A stretch of DNA of 64,000 nt from CAVVJA01 sp963809815. Its GTDB lineage: Bacteria > Actinomycetota > Actinomycetes > Mycobacteriales > Jatrophihabitantaceae. Shown here in pieces: positions 26,459 to 35,627 of this stretch (position 1 is its first letter; each line of letters begins with the position of its first letter). Position numbers and translations under genes: made by a program. The stretch covers positions 186,001 through 250,000 of the forward strand of contig CAWELM010000025.1 in NCBI GenBank assembly GCA_963809815.1. The letters run 5' to 3'. The notes beneath the pieces were generated by a model. That model was not told the origin of the DNA and did not search any database. It saw only the letters and a program-made list of their open reading frames with translations.

Positions 26459-27472
26459 CTGTCGGGACCGTTGACAATCTTTCGCGTACTTCCGTTGCCC
26501 GGCCGCCGCCGGGCTCGCTCCCCGGCAACCCCCGCTCGAAGCACCCGCGGTGCGAACGACGCTTGGGTCTGGTGCGGCTCTTCGAGCGGCGAGACCTCTG
26601 AGACTTGTGCAGGGTCGGCCTGCTCTACGGCTCGCTGCTTGCGGCCTGCTGCCCACCACGCCCACACTCCGGCTCCCAGCAGACCGACAAGCCCGCCCAG
26701 CAGTGCGTATAACACTGGTTTGGGCTGCGCGGGTGAGGTGGGCGTCTCGGCCTGCTCGAACAGCTCTACCCCTGACGGATAGACGCTCGTCTGCGTCGTG
26801 ATGTCTTGCTCGCGCTGCTGCAGGTCGTTGATCTGGCCAGCCAATTGCTGTTGCGCCGAGGTGAGGTTGCCGTCCGGGGATTTCGGGCTGGCGTCGAGCT
26901 GATCCTGGAGCCGGCCCTTGATCTTGTTCAAGCCGGCGATCGCCTGCTGGGCGGCCTGGGCGGTGCGTTCGGACGTGACCTGCTCATAAGCCGTGCCGAC
27001 CGCGTTGGCCAGGTTGACAGCCGACTTGGCGTCACCGCCAGCCGCGCGGATGGAGACACTGGCCAGATCCTTGGCGGGCGCCACAGTCAGCTCGTGCCGG
27101 ATGTCACTGGGCGGCGACTGCGGGCGTCCAAGCAGCTGCTGGGCCCGGGCGAGTACGACGTTGGAGGTCATGATGTCCGCCTGCTTGGCGAGGATAGACC
27201 TGTCGATCGTCGCTGGAAAGTGAGTTCCCGGAACCGCCGATGACCAACGGATCGCCGGGATCCGACATGATCAGCGAAGCCTCGGCCTCATAGCGGTCGG
27301 GTAGCAGCTGCGCGATGCCGTATCCGGCCGCCGCGCCCACCAGGATCGCTGCTATGACGATCAGGCGGTAGCGCCACAGGGACGCGACGATCCCGGGGCG
27401 GTCGGCTTGCGGCTCGTCCGGCTCGGCCTGCCAGTGATCGTTGGGAGTCGACTCGGCCGGTCTTTCGGTCAC
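26455..27472 (-). pseudogene. Wzz-like chain-length determinant, frameshifted
   Basis: It starts at GTG 27472 with AGGGGGAG upstream. The first frame gives a polar leader, the first membrane helix (YRLIVIAAILVGAAAGYGIA) and LLPDRYEAEASLIM. From about 27222 the +1 frame continues FPATIDRSILAKQADIMTSN, a coiled-coil periplasmic part with QQLAGQINDLQQREQ, and the second membrane helix (VLYALLGGLVGLLGAGVWAW). No kinase domain follows. Wzz proteins set chain length with Wzx/Wzy. The join restores one protein of about 340 residues. Confidence 0.78.
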
Positions 27473-27572
27473 CCGGCTCCCCCTTGTCCGATCAGCGCCA
27501 GCCTGCGACAGGACCCCGCTATTCTCGCACCCGTTGCCGCTTCGGGCATGTTCGAATCGTAAGCTCTCGACG

Positions 27573-27619
27573 CGCGACCGTGATCGATGGGTCCGCGACC
27601 GTGATCGGGGGATCACGGT
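27573..27619. promoter_or_regulatory. 21-bp-spaced direct repeats plus 9-bp inverted repeat
   Basis: CGCGACCGTGATCG occurs at 27573-27586 and again at 27594-27607, exactly 21 bp apart (two helical turns). The second copy forms ACCGTGATC-GGGG-GATCACGGT (27598-27619), a perfect 9-bp inverted repeat. It lies between the divergent chain-length and GMC oxidoreductase genes, ending 21 bp before the latter's start. It looks like an operator, but no cognate regulator is in view. Confidence 0.45.
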
Positions 27620-27639
27620 GACTGCGGGAGGGGGAGCTG

Positions 27640-29239
27640 GTGCTGTCGGATGCGGCGGACCTAGCGAGCGACCAGGAAATTCAGACCGATGTCTGCATCG
27701 TGGGGGCAGGGCCGGCCGGGATCAGCATCGCCCACGAGCTGCGTGGCTCCGACATCCGGGTCTGGTTGCTCGAGAGCGGCGGGCGCGATGTGGAACGGCG
27801 CGCTCAACGGCTGAACCGCGGCCAGAGCGTGGGCTATCCGATCCACCGGCTCCATCAGTCGCGGGTCCGGGCGTTTGGTGGAACGAGTCGGCACTGGTTC
27901 TCGCCGAGCGACGACAGCTGGGCGGCCCGGCCTCTCGACCCGATCGACTTCGAGGTCCGTCCGGGCATCTGCTACTCCGGCTGGCCGTTCGAGCGTGCGC
28001 ACCTGGACCCTTACTACGCACATGCCCAAGCGCTATGCCGGCTCGGGCCGTTTGTCTACGACCCCGCTCACTGGGCCGACGAGGGCACGGGTCCAGACCT
28101 GCCGCTACGACTCGGCGACGTGGAGACCACGCTGTTCCAACGTGGGCGCCACGACTTCAACGGCTTCTACGACGGGCTGGTGCGCGCGCCGAACGTGACC
28201 CTGCTGCTGCATGCGCCTGCGGTCGAGTTGGCTACCGACGAGGATCCCGGCCGGGTGGACCGAGTCGAGGTCAAGCGCGAGGACGGCACCAGCTGCTTCG
28301 TTCGGGCACGAGCTGGTGGTGCTCGCCGCCGGTGGGATCGAGAACCCGCGGCTGCTGCTGCTCAGCCGCCGGGTGCATCGAGGCGGCCTGGGTAACGACC
28401 GGGACCTGGTCGGGCGGTTCTTCGCCGAGCGGCTGTCGGCCCGCAGTGGGTATGTCATCTCGGTACCGCCCGCACTCGCGGGGTCGACGGAGTTCTCGGC
28501 CGTACAGGCGGTACCCGACGCTCTGGTGCAGAAGGCGCTGCGGGTATCCGACGCGGTGCAACGCGAGCGGCAGCTCCTCAACTGCGCATTCTTTTTGATG
28601 ACCCGAAACCTGTCCATGACGGCCGAAGCGTTCCGGTCGCTCGCGACCCTGGTCAAGGCCGGCCGGCGGTGGCCGCTGCCGGACGGCATGCTCGGCCACG
28701 CAAGCAACGTCGCGACCGGCCTCACTGATCTCGGTGCGCTGGCACGCGACCGCCTGCGCCCGGCCGGCGACGTCCGAAGCGTGCTCGCCGTACGCGTCCA
28801 GGCCGAACAGGCGCCGAATCCGGAATCCCGGGTGACCCTCGGTTCACGTCGAGATCGGTTCGGGCTACCCGTCGCCCAGGTCGCGTGGCGCCCGGTCGCG
28901 TCGGACCGCGCCTCGATCCGGGCGTCGCAGGAGAGGCTGGATGCCGCGCTGCACGCAGCCGGGATCGGCCGCGTGCAGTTCATGCTGGGCGACGAGCATC
29001 CAGCCGCACTGCTTGAGGGCAACTTCCACCATCTTGGGGCAACCAGGATGCATGCCGACCCGAGCAAAGGCGTCGTTGATGCCGACTGCCGGGTGCACGG
29101 CATCCGCAACCTCTATGTCACTGGGAGTTCGGTGTTCCCCACCTACGGATGCTCCAACCCGACGCTCACAGTGGTAGCGCTCGCGCTGCGACTTGCCGAT
29201 CATTTAAGGAAGGAGCTGGCGCACGCGCGTACCCCGTGA
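27640..29239 (+). pseudogene. GMC-family FAD oxidoreductase, frameshifted
   Basis: The start is GTG 27640 after GGGAGGGGGAG. The first frame holds the FAD-binding motif VCIVGAGPAGISIAHELRG and FGGTSRHWFSPSDD. The frame is lost near 28308, and the +1 frame continues ELVVLAAGGIENPRLLLLS through to the C-terminal motif YGCSNPTLTVVALALRLADH typical of GMC enzymes. The repaired protein would be about 530 residues. Family members oxidise alcohols or sugars; a role in modifying the polysaccharide is inferred from location only. Confidence 0.8.
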
Positions 29240-29250
29240 GAGGGCAGTAG

Positions 29251-29305
29251 GGTCCGGCGGGCACCCTAGGGTGCTCGCTCACCGGATGTGTGCGGTGCCC
29301 GGACC
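29251..29305. promoter_or_regulatory. Long inverted repeat with an internal palindrome
   Basis: Arms at 29251-29265 and 29294-29305 pair over 12 bp with a 3-base bulge (second arm GGTGCCCGGACC). The left arm also overlaps a perfect 14-bp palindrome GCACCCTAGGGTGC at 29261-29274. It lies between the GMC gene and the epimerase start. No T-tract follows, so a classical terminator is not supported; an operator or mRNA leader structure is possible. Confidence 0.4.
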
Positions 29306-29324
29306 ACCATGACAGGGGGATGCA

Positions 29325-30305
29325 GTGGATCAGCAACCGACGGTCCTGGTCACCGGCGCCGGCGGCTTCATCGGCCATCATCTGACTCGCTACCTCGTCG
29401 ACAAGGGCTACTCGGTCCGCGGCGTGGACGTGAAGCCTCCTGAGTACGAGCCCTCACCCGTCGACGAGTTCCACATCCTGGACCTGCGCCGATGGGAAAG
29501 CTGTCTGGAAGCGACGACGGGCATCGACCACGTCTACCACCTGGCCGCCAACATGGGCGGCATCGGCTTCATCGAAGCCAACAAGGCCGTGATCGTCCAC
29601 GACAACACGCTGATCAACACTCACATGCTGGAAGCCGCGCGGCACAACGGGGCGTCGCGCTTCCTGTATACGTCCTCTGCCTGCATCTACCCCGGTTACC
29701 TGCAGGGCAGCCCCGATGTGACCCCGCTCAAGGAGTCCGACGCTTACCCGGCCGACGCGGAGGACGGCTACGGGTGGGAAAAGCTGATGGCCGAGCGCCT
29801 GTGTCGCCACTACCACGAGGATTACGGGCTGGCGACCTACTCGGTGCGGTTCCACAACATCTTCGGCCCCCTCGGTACCTATGACGGGGGCCGCGAGAAG
29901 TCCCCAGCCGCTATCTGTCGCAAGGTGGCGCTGGCCACCGATGGCGACGAGATCGAGGTCTGGGGCGACGGCCAGCAGACCCGCTCCTACTGCTATGTGA
30001 GCGACTGCGTCGAGGGCATCTACCGCCTCATGCACTCCGACCATCACGAACCCATCAACCTCGGCCAGGACCGCATGGTCACGGTCGACGGGCTGGTCGA
30101 CATGGTGGCCACAGTGGCGGGCAAGACGATCAAGAAGCGCCACGACCTGACCAAGCCACAGGGGGTCCGGGGCCGCAATGCCGACCTGACCTTGATGCGA
30201 TCAGTCCTGGGCTGGGAACCGCAGGTCAGCTTGGAGCAGGGCCTGGCGGCCACCTACTCGTGGATCAAGGAGCAGCTGGATCGCATCGCGGCGGTGGCCC
30301 GCTGA
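29325..30305 (+). CDS. GDP-mannose 3,5-epimerase-like NAD-dependent epimerase
   Basis: 326 residues, start GTG 29325 with AGGGGG upstream. Extended SDR: TGAGGFIGHHLTRYLVDKGY binds NAD. AANMGGIGFIE, SSACIYP, the catalytic YGWEKL, FHNIFGPLGTYDGGREKSPA and GDGQQTRSYCYVSDCVEG follow the GDP-mannose 3,5-epimerase pattern closely, including the paired active-site Cys and Lys region. The likely reaction is GDP-D-mannose to GDP-L-galactose/gulose. A GDP-heptose substrate is possible given the pathway encoded at 51-56 kb. Confidence 0.85.
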   Translation: MDQQPTVLVTGAGGFIGHHLTRYLVDKGYSVRGVDVKPPEYEPSPVDEFHILDLRRWESCLEATTGIDHVYHLAANMGGIGFIEANKAVIVHDNTLINTHMLEAARHNGASRFLYTSSACIYPGYLQGSPDVTPLKESDAYPADAEDGYGWEKLMAERLCRHYHEDYGLATYSVRFHNIFGPLGTYDGGREKSPAAICRKVALATDGDEIEVWGDGQQTRSYCYVSDCVEGIYRLMHSDHHEPINLGQDRMVTVDGLVDMVATVAGKTIKKRHDLTKPQGVRGRNADLTLMRSVLGWEPQVSLEQGLAATYSWIKEQLDRIAAVAR

Positions 30306-30477
30306 GGATTCACCCGAGTCCGAAGTCGTCCGGCGCACCGCCCTCGGAGCTCAATACGGTTGCTGCGTAGTGCTGCCTCGTATCCCGTGGACGGGCGCCT
30401 GGCGGAGGACCGGACGCCCGAATAGCCGCTGCTCTCGCCGTCGTGACAGACTAGGAAGGGGCCTCGGGGGAATCGCG

Positions 30478-31500
30478 ATGAGAGTTCTGGTAGCGGGAGA
30501 TCGTGGCTATATAGGCGCCGTCCTCGTCCCGTTCCTACAGCGACAGGGTCACGAAGTCCTCGGACTGGATGCCGAGTGGTATGAGTCCTGCGACTTCGGT
30601 CCGCCACCGGGCCAGTACGAGCGCCGCCGCGGCGACATCCGGGACGCCAAGCCGGATGAGCTCGAGGGTCTGGACGCGGTCATCAACCTGGCCGCAATTT
30701 CGAATGACCCGATCGGCCATCTGAAGCCCGCAGCCACATTCTCCGTCAACGCGGAAGGCGCGATCCACCTGGCCGAGGTCGCCAAACAGGCGGGCGTTCC
30801 GCGTTACCTCTTCTCGTCGTCCTGCTCGCTGTACGGCGCGGCTGGTGACGCGCCGGTCGACGAGCGCAGCGCCTTCAACCCCGTGACGCCATACGGCCTG
30901 AGCAAGGTCAATGCGGAAGCCGGCATCGCGAAATTGGCCGACGATGATTTCTGCCCCAGCTATCTGCGGAACGCCACCGCCTATGGGTCCTCGCCCCGCT
31001 TGCGGGCTGACATCGTCGTCAACAACCTCACTGGCACGGCACTCACCCGCCGCGAAGTGCGCCTGCAGTCGGACGGCACGCCCTGGCGCCCACTGGTGCA
31101 TGTCGAGGACATCTCTCGTGCATTTCTCGCAGTGCTCGAAGCGCCGGGCGACGTCGTACGTGACCAGGCCTTCAACGTCGGGCGGGACGAGGACGTGGTC
31201 CAGATCCGCACGGTTGCCGAGCAGGTCGCGGAGGTGACTGGGGCGCCGGTCACGTTTGCGGCGAGCGCCGGCCCGGACAAGCGTGACTACCGCGTCGACT
31301 TCGGCAAGATCAACGAAGTGCTGCCGGCATTTCGGCCGGCCTGGACGGTCCTGGACGGCATCCGCGAACTCGCTCGCGACATGTCTGAGCGTGGATTGAC
31401 TCTCGAAGATTTCGAGGGTCCGAGGTTCGTCCGGCTCCTGCGCGTCCAAGACCTGATCAACACCGGACAGCTTGACGACAACCTGCGGCTGCGCCAATGA
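30478..31500 (+). CDS. NAD-dependent epimerase/dehydratase
   Basis: 340 residues from ATG 30478; an upstream in-frame extension is unlikely to be translated. Extended SDR with MRVLVAGDRGYIGAVLVPFL, the NLAAISNDP region, SSSCSLYG, catalytic YGLSK and the C-terminal PLVHVEDISRAF substrate domain. The glycine motif is GDRGYIG. Its stop overlaps the C-methyltransferase start (ATGA), a pairing common in deoxysugar pathways. The exact step (4,6-dehydratase, 4-ketoreductase or epimerase) cannot be fixed from motifs. Confidence 0.85.
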   Translation: MRVLVAGDRGYIGAVLVPFLQRQGHEVLGLDAEWYESCDFGPPPGQYERRRGDIRDAKPDELEGLDAVINLAAISNDPIGHLKPAATFSVNAEGAIHLAEVAKQAGVPRYLFSSSCSLYGAAGDAPVDERSAFNPVTPYGLSKVNAEAGIAKLADDDFCPSYLRNATAYGSSPRLRADIVVNNLTGTALTRREVRLQSDGTPWRPLVHVEDISRAFLAVLEAPGDVVRDQAFNVGRDEDVVQIRTVAEQVAEVTGAPVTFAASAGPDKRDYRVDFGKINEVLPAFRPAWTVLDGIRELARDMSERGLTLEDFEGPRFVRLLRVQDLINTGQLDDNLRLRQ

Positions 31501-32726
31501 GCGCACCTAGCTGCCGACTCTGCGGTGCTCCGTTGACGCACACGTTCGTCGATCTCGGCATGTCGCCGCCGTGCGAGAGTTACCTGAGTAGAGATGACCT
31601 GGACCAAGGCGAAACCTTCTACCCACTGCATGTCCGAGTCTGCGCGGAGTGCCTGCTCGTACAGCTGCCCGCCTACATCGCGCCCGAGGAAATCTTCAGT
31701 CATTACGCCTACTTCTCCTCCTACAGCGATTCCTGGGTGACCCACGCCAGCCAGTTCGTGAGTGCTGCGGTTGACCGGCTGGGCCTAAAGAGCGACTCCT
31801 TCGTCGTGGAGGTCGCGAGCAATGACGGCTATCTGCTCCAGCACGCGGTGGCTCGGGGCATCCGATGCCTCGGCATAGAGCCCGCCGCCAATGTGGCCCG
31901 AGTTGCGGTCGAGAAGGGGGTCCCGACAGAGGTGATCTTTCTCGGTGCCGAGTCAGCCGCCAAGATCGCCGCAGAGCACGGACCGGCGGACCTGGTCGTC
32001 GCCAATAATGTCTTTGCCCACGTCCCGGACATAGTCGATTTCGCAGCTGGATTGCGCGCGCTCGTCTCGGACACCGGGTACGTCAGCATCGAGATCCCGC
32101 ACCTACTCAAGCTTGTTGCCCATCGCGAGTACGACACCATCTACCACGAGCACTTCTCGTATCTGTCCCTGCTGACGACTCAGCGCGCACTCGCGACGGC
32201 TGGACTGACGGTGGTCGACGTTGAGGAACTGCCGACACACGGCGGATCGCTGCGCACGTGGTCGACCCCGAACGCCAACACAGGCGAGCCGAGCGCCACG
32301 ATGCGCAAGGTCTTGGCCGATGAACGCGCCGCTGGGCTGGACACCCTCGAAGGCCACGCCGGCTTCAGCGCGGCGGTCGCAGACGTGCGGGCCGAGCTCC
32401 TCGAGTTCCTCATCGGCGCGTCGCGCAAAGGCGCCTCAGTGGCGGGCTACGGCGCGCCCGGCAAGGGAAACACCCTGCTCAATCACTGCGGCATTCGATC
32501 GGACCTGCTCGCGTTCACCGTTGACCGAAATCCGTTCAAGCACGGCAAGTTTCTGCCGGGCACCCACATCCCGATCTATCCCGTCGACCACTTGGCGGAC
32601 GTCAAGCCCGACTACGTCTTGATCTTGCCATGGAACTTGCGCGCCGAGATCAGCGAACAGCTCGGGTACGCCCGCGATTGGGGTGCGCAATTCATCGTTC
32701 CGCTACCAACGCTCGAGGTCTTCTGA
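31497..32726 (+). CDS. SAM-dependent sugar C-methyltransferase (TylC3/NovU-like)
   Basis: 409 residues in three parts. An N-terminal zinc-binding segment has CRLCGAPL and CAECLLVQLP. The SAM domain has VVEVASNDGYLLQ and NNVFAHVPDI. The C-terminal Methyltransf_14-type domain has AGYGAPGKGNTLLNH. The catalytic YHEHFSYLS (Tyr, His, Glu, His) of NDP-hexose C-methyltransferases is intact. It would add a methyl branch to a 4-keto nucleotide sugar. It is coupled to the preceding SDR and followed by a cytidylyltransferase 21 bp on. Confidence 0.88.
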   Translation: MSAPSCRLCGAPLTHTFVDLGMSPPCESYLSRDDLDQGETFYPLHVRVCAECLLVQLPAYIAPEEIFSHYAYFSSYSDSWVTHASQFVSAAVDRLGLKSDSFVVEVASNDGYLLQHAVARGIRCLGIEPAANVARVAVEKGVPTEVIFLGAESAAKIAAEHGPADLVVANNVFAHVPDIVDFAAGLRALVSDTGYVSIEIPHLLKLVAHREYDTIYHEHFSYLSLLTTQRALATAGLTVVDVEELPTHGGSLRTWSTPNANTGEPSATMRKVLADERAAGLDTLEGHAGFSAAVADVRAELLEFLIGASRKGASVAGYGAPGKGNTLLNHCGIRSDLLAFTVDRNPFKHGKFLPGTHIPIYPVDHLADVKPDYVLILPWNLRAEISEQLGYARDWGAQFIVPLPTLEVF

Positions 32727-32747
32727 CCGTACGACTGAGGGGAAGCC

Positions 32748-33599
32748 ATGAAGGTCGTCCTGTTCTGCGGCGGGCTGGGCCTGCGCATGCGCTCAAGCGA
32801 CGACTCGGCGCCGAAGCCGATGATGCCGATCGGTCATCGACCGGTCCTCTGGCACGTGATGCGGTACTACGCCCACTTCGGACATCGGGAATTCATCCTC
32901 TGTCTCGGCTACGGTGGAAAGACGGTCAAGGAGTACTTCCTTGACTATCGGGAGGCCGAGTCCAACGACTTCGTTCTCAGCGAGGCCGGTCGCAAGATTG
33001 AGCTGCTGAGCAGCGACATTGCCGATTGGCGAATCACCTTCGTTGACACCGGGCACGAGACCGCCATCGGTGAGCGGTTGCGACGAGTGCGCAAGTACCT
33101 CGGTGACGACGAGATTTTTCTTGCCAACTATGGAGACGTTCTCACGGATGCACCGATGGACACCATCGTTGAGCAGCTGGCGGCGAGCAACGCGGCTGGC
33201 AGCATCCTCGCGGTGAAGCCGCAGGACTCGTTTCACGTCGTCGACATCGACCGCGACTCGCGAATCACGAACTTCACGCCAGTGGCTGATATGAGTATGC
33301 GAATCAACGGCGGCTACTTCGTTTTTCGTCAGGACATCTTCGATTACCTCAACGAAGGAGAGGACCTCGTCATGGACGCCTGCGTCCGGGCGGCGAAAGA
33401 CGGCCGGATGCTCGCGATTCCGTATGACGGCTTCTGGGCACCGATGGACACATTGAAGGAGCGATCATCGCTCGAACGCCGTTACTTTACCGGGGACAGT
33501 CCGTGGATGCTGTGGAACGGCACGACGACGCACGACGACAGCGCGCCGATGCCGACCGTTGTCCCGGGGCTGGCGCCAAACCTATTCACCCACCCTTGA
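32748..33599 (+). CDS. Glucose-1-phosphate cytidylyltransferase-like nucleotidyltransferase
   Basis: 283 residues, ATG with GAGGGGAAGCC upstream. FCGGLGLRMRS is a variant of the nucleotide-binding loop. PKPMMPIGHRPVLWHVMRYY, CLGYGGKTVKEYF, DTGHETAIGERLRRV, NYGDVLTD and INGGYFVF with FWAPMDTLKER follow the RfbF pattern closely. It would make a CDP-hexose from CTP and a sugar-1-phosphate. No CDP-glucose 4,6-dehydratase (RfbG) is recognised in the window, so the later steps are either by the SDR genes here or elsewhere. Confidence 0.85.
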   Translation: MKVVLFCGGLGLRMRSSDDSAPKPMMPIGHRPVLWHVMRYYAHFGHREFILCLGYGGKTVKEYFLDYREAESNDFVLSEAGRKIELLSSDIADWRITFVDTGHETAIGERLRRVRKYLGDDEIFLANYGDVLTDAPMDTIVEQLAASNAAGSILAVKPQDSFHVVDIDRDSRITNFTPVADMSMRINGGYFVFRQDIFDYLNEGEDLVMDACVRAAKDGRMLAIPYDGFWAPMDTLKERSSLERRYFTGDSPWMLWNGTTTHDDSAPMPTVVPGLAPNLFTHP

Positions 33600-33645
33600 T
33601 CGATAGAGTCGATCGATAGAGTCATAGCGCGACGAGAGAGCTTGC

Positions 33646-34983
33646 ATGAACACGAGTCCAAACGGGCGAAATCAAGGGTACGGACGCTCGGCCGCGGTCT
33701 CCGAGGAACTGAGCCGCCTTATCCCGGGCGGCGCCCACACGTATGCCAAAGGCGAGGACCAGTACCCGGACGGGCTCGCGCCGGTCATCTCCCACGGATC
33801 TGGCGCTCATGTATGGGACATAGACGGCAACAGATACATCGAGTACGGCTCCGGCCTGCGAGCAGTGGCACTCGGCCATGGCCGTCGTGAGGTTGTGGCC
33901 GCCGCGCAGCGTGAGCTCGAGCGCGGCACGAACTTCGTCCGTCCGAGCATTGTCGAGCTCGAAGCCGCCGAGGCCTTCCTCGGAACGGTCCGGAGCGCGG
34001 AGATGGTCAAGTTCGCCAAGAACGGCTCCGATGTGACGACCGCAGCAGTTCGGCTGGCCCGAGCCGTTACCGGCCGCCCGCTCGTCGCCGTTTGCAGTGA
34101 CCAACCCTTCTTCTCCACGGATGACTGGTTCATCGGAGTTACCGCAATGGCAGCCGGCATTCCCGACGCCATCAGCGAACTCACGCTAGCCTTTCCCTAC
34201 GGTGACTTGACCGCGACCGAACTGCTCCTTCAGAAATACGACGGACAGATCGCCGCCCTGATACTCGAGCCGACGACCCAGCACGATCCCCCGGAGAAGT
34301 ACCTTCCGGCGCTACTTGAGCTTGCCCACCGCTATGGTGCCCTGGTTATTTTCGACGAAATGATCACTGGGTTTCGCCTGTCCCCGTCCGGAGGTCAGGG
34401 CCTGTTCGGGGTAACGCCTGACCTGTCGACGTTCGGAAAGGCCCTCGGTAACGGTTTCGCGGTATCAGCCCTGGCCGGTCGCCGTGACCTCATGGAGCGT
34501 GGCGGCATCCGCCACGAACAGGAACGGGTATTCCTGCTGTCGACAACGCACGGTGCAGAGACGCATTCACTCGCAGCGGCGATCGCCGTGATGGGGATAC
34601 ACGAGAAAGAGGACGTTCCGGCGCAGTTGCGGCGACTGGGCCAGCGCCTCGCCGCCGGGGTTGCCGAGGTCGCCACTACGGCCGGAGTCGGTGATCATCT
34701 TGTCACTCGGGGGCGTCCGGAAAACCTGGTGTTCGCTACGCTCGACCAGGAGTTAAGGCCCTCGCAGCAATATCGCACGCTATTCATGCGCCAGTTGATC
34801 CTGGGCGGCGTGCTTGGGCCGTCGTTCGTCGTCAGCACCGCATTGACTGACGACGACATCGACCGCACTATCGACGTCGTCGCCGATGCCTCCCTCGTCT
34901 ATCGAAAAGCGCTCGACGACGGTGATCCGACACCGTGGCTCGAGGGTCGCTCGATCAAGCCCGTTTTCCGGACGTTGGCGTGA
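33646..34983 (+). CDS. Class III aminotransferase (glutamate-1-semialdehyde aminomutase-like)
   Basis: 445 residues. PLP fold type I: FAKNGSDVTTAAVRLARAVT forms the cofactor phosphate pocket, VIFDEMITGFRLSPSGG holds the pyridine-contact Asp, and STFGKALGNGFAVSALAGRR contains the Schiff-base lysine. It resembles HemL but lies in a sugar cluster, and such paralogues often make amino sugars or amino-acid side groups. Its stop overlaps the deacetylase start (GTGA). Heme synthesis is unlikely from context. Confidence 0.85.
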   Translation: MNTSPNGRNQGYGRSAAVSEELSRLIPGGAHTYAKGEDQYPDGLAPVISHGSGAHVWDIDGNRYIEYGSGLRAVALGHGRREVVAAAQRELERGTNFVRPSIVELEAAEAFLGTVRSAEMVKFAKNGSDVTTAAVRLARAVTGRPLVAVCSDQPFFSTDDWFIGVTAMAAGIPDAISELTLAFPYGDLTATELLLQKYDGQIAALILEPTTQHDPPEKYLPALLELAHRYGALVIFDEMITGFRLSPSGGQGLFGVTPDLSTFGKALGNGFAVSALAGRRDLMERGGIRHEQERVFLLSTTHGAETHSLAAAIAVMGIHEKEDVPAQLRRLGQRLAAGVAEVATTAGVGDHLVTRGRPENLVFATLDQELRPSQQYRTLFMRQLILGGVLGPSFVVSTALTDDDIDRTIDVVADASLVYRKALDDGDPTPWLEGRSIKPVFRTLA

Positions 34984-35621
34984 TCGGTCTGTCACTGCCG
35001 GACGGCCCGCTCGAGGTGCTGTGTCTGGGAGCGCATCCCGACGACATCGAGATCGGGTGCGGCGGAACGCTGCTGAAGCTCACTGCCGCGCACCCGCTCC
35101 GGGTGACAGTGGTGATCATGACCGCCGCCACGCCCGAGCGCCGCGCAGAAGCCATCGCATCCGCGGCTGGGTTCTTCCCCGGTGTCGATGTCGACGTGCG
35201 ATTCGGTGAACTCCCGGATGGACGCCTACCCGGGCACTGGGACCGCGTCAAGCTATTGCTGCATGAGATCGGGGCGACCAGTCGCCCACAGCTGATCTTC
35301 GCGCCTCGTACCGACGACGCCCACCAGGACCACCGCCTGATCGGCGAACTGATTCCTACCGTGTGGCGAAATTCCCTCGCCCTCCATTACGAGATCCCGA
35401 AATGGGATGGTGACCTGGGCCGCGTGAGCCACTACGTCCCGCTCAGCGAAGAGATCGCGGCCCGCAAGGTCGCTCTGCTGGAGAAGTGCTTCCCGTCGCA
35501 AGCTGGGCGCGACTGGTGGAACGGCGAGACATTTCTGAGCCTCATGCGTTTACGTGGCGTCGAATGCCGCGTCAAATACGCCGAGGGCTTCATCGCGAAC
35601 AAAGTGCTGCTCGACCCTTGA
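34980..35621 (+). CDS. PIG-L/LmbE-family deacetylase
   Basis: 213 residues from GTG 34980, which overlaps the aminotransferase stop. The zinc motif AHPDDIEIGCGG and the second-metal-ligand segment TDDAHQDHRLIGE are intact. The family removes N-acetyl groups from GlcNAc-type substrates. Next to an aminotransferase and a C-methyltransferase it probably deacetylates a sugar or sugar-linked intermediate. It ends 6 bp from the convergent second methyltransferase. Confidence 0.88.
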   Translation: MIGLSLPDGPLEVLCLGAHPDDIEIGCGGTLLKLTAAHPLRVTVVIMTAATPERRAEAIASAAGFFPGVDVDVRFGELPDGRLPGHWDRVKLLLHEIGATSRPQLIFAPRTDDAHQDHRLIGELIPTVWRNSLALHYEIPKWDGDLGRVSHYVPLSEEIAARKVALLEKCFPSQAGRDWWNGETFLSLMRLRGVECRVKYAEGFIANKVLLDP

Positions 35622-35627
35622 CGCCCT

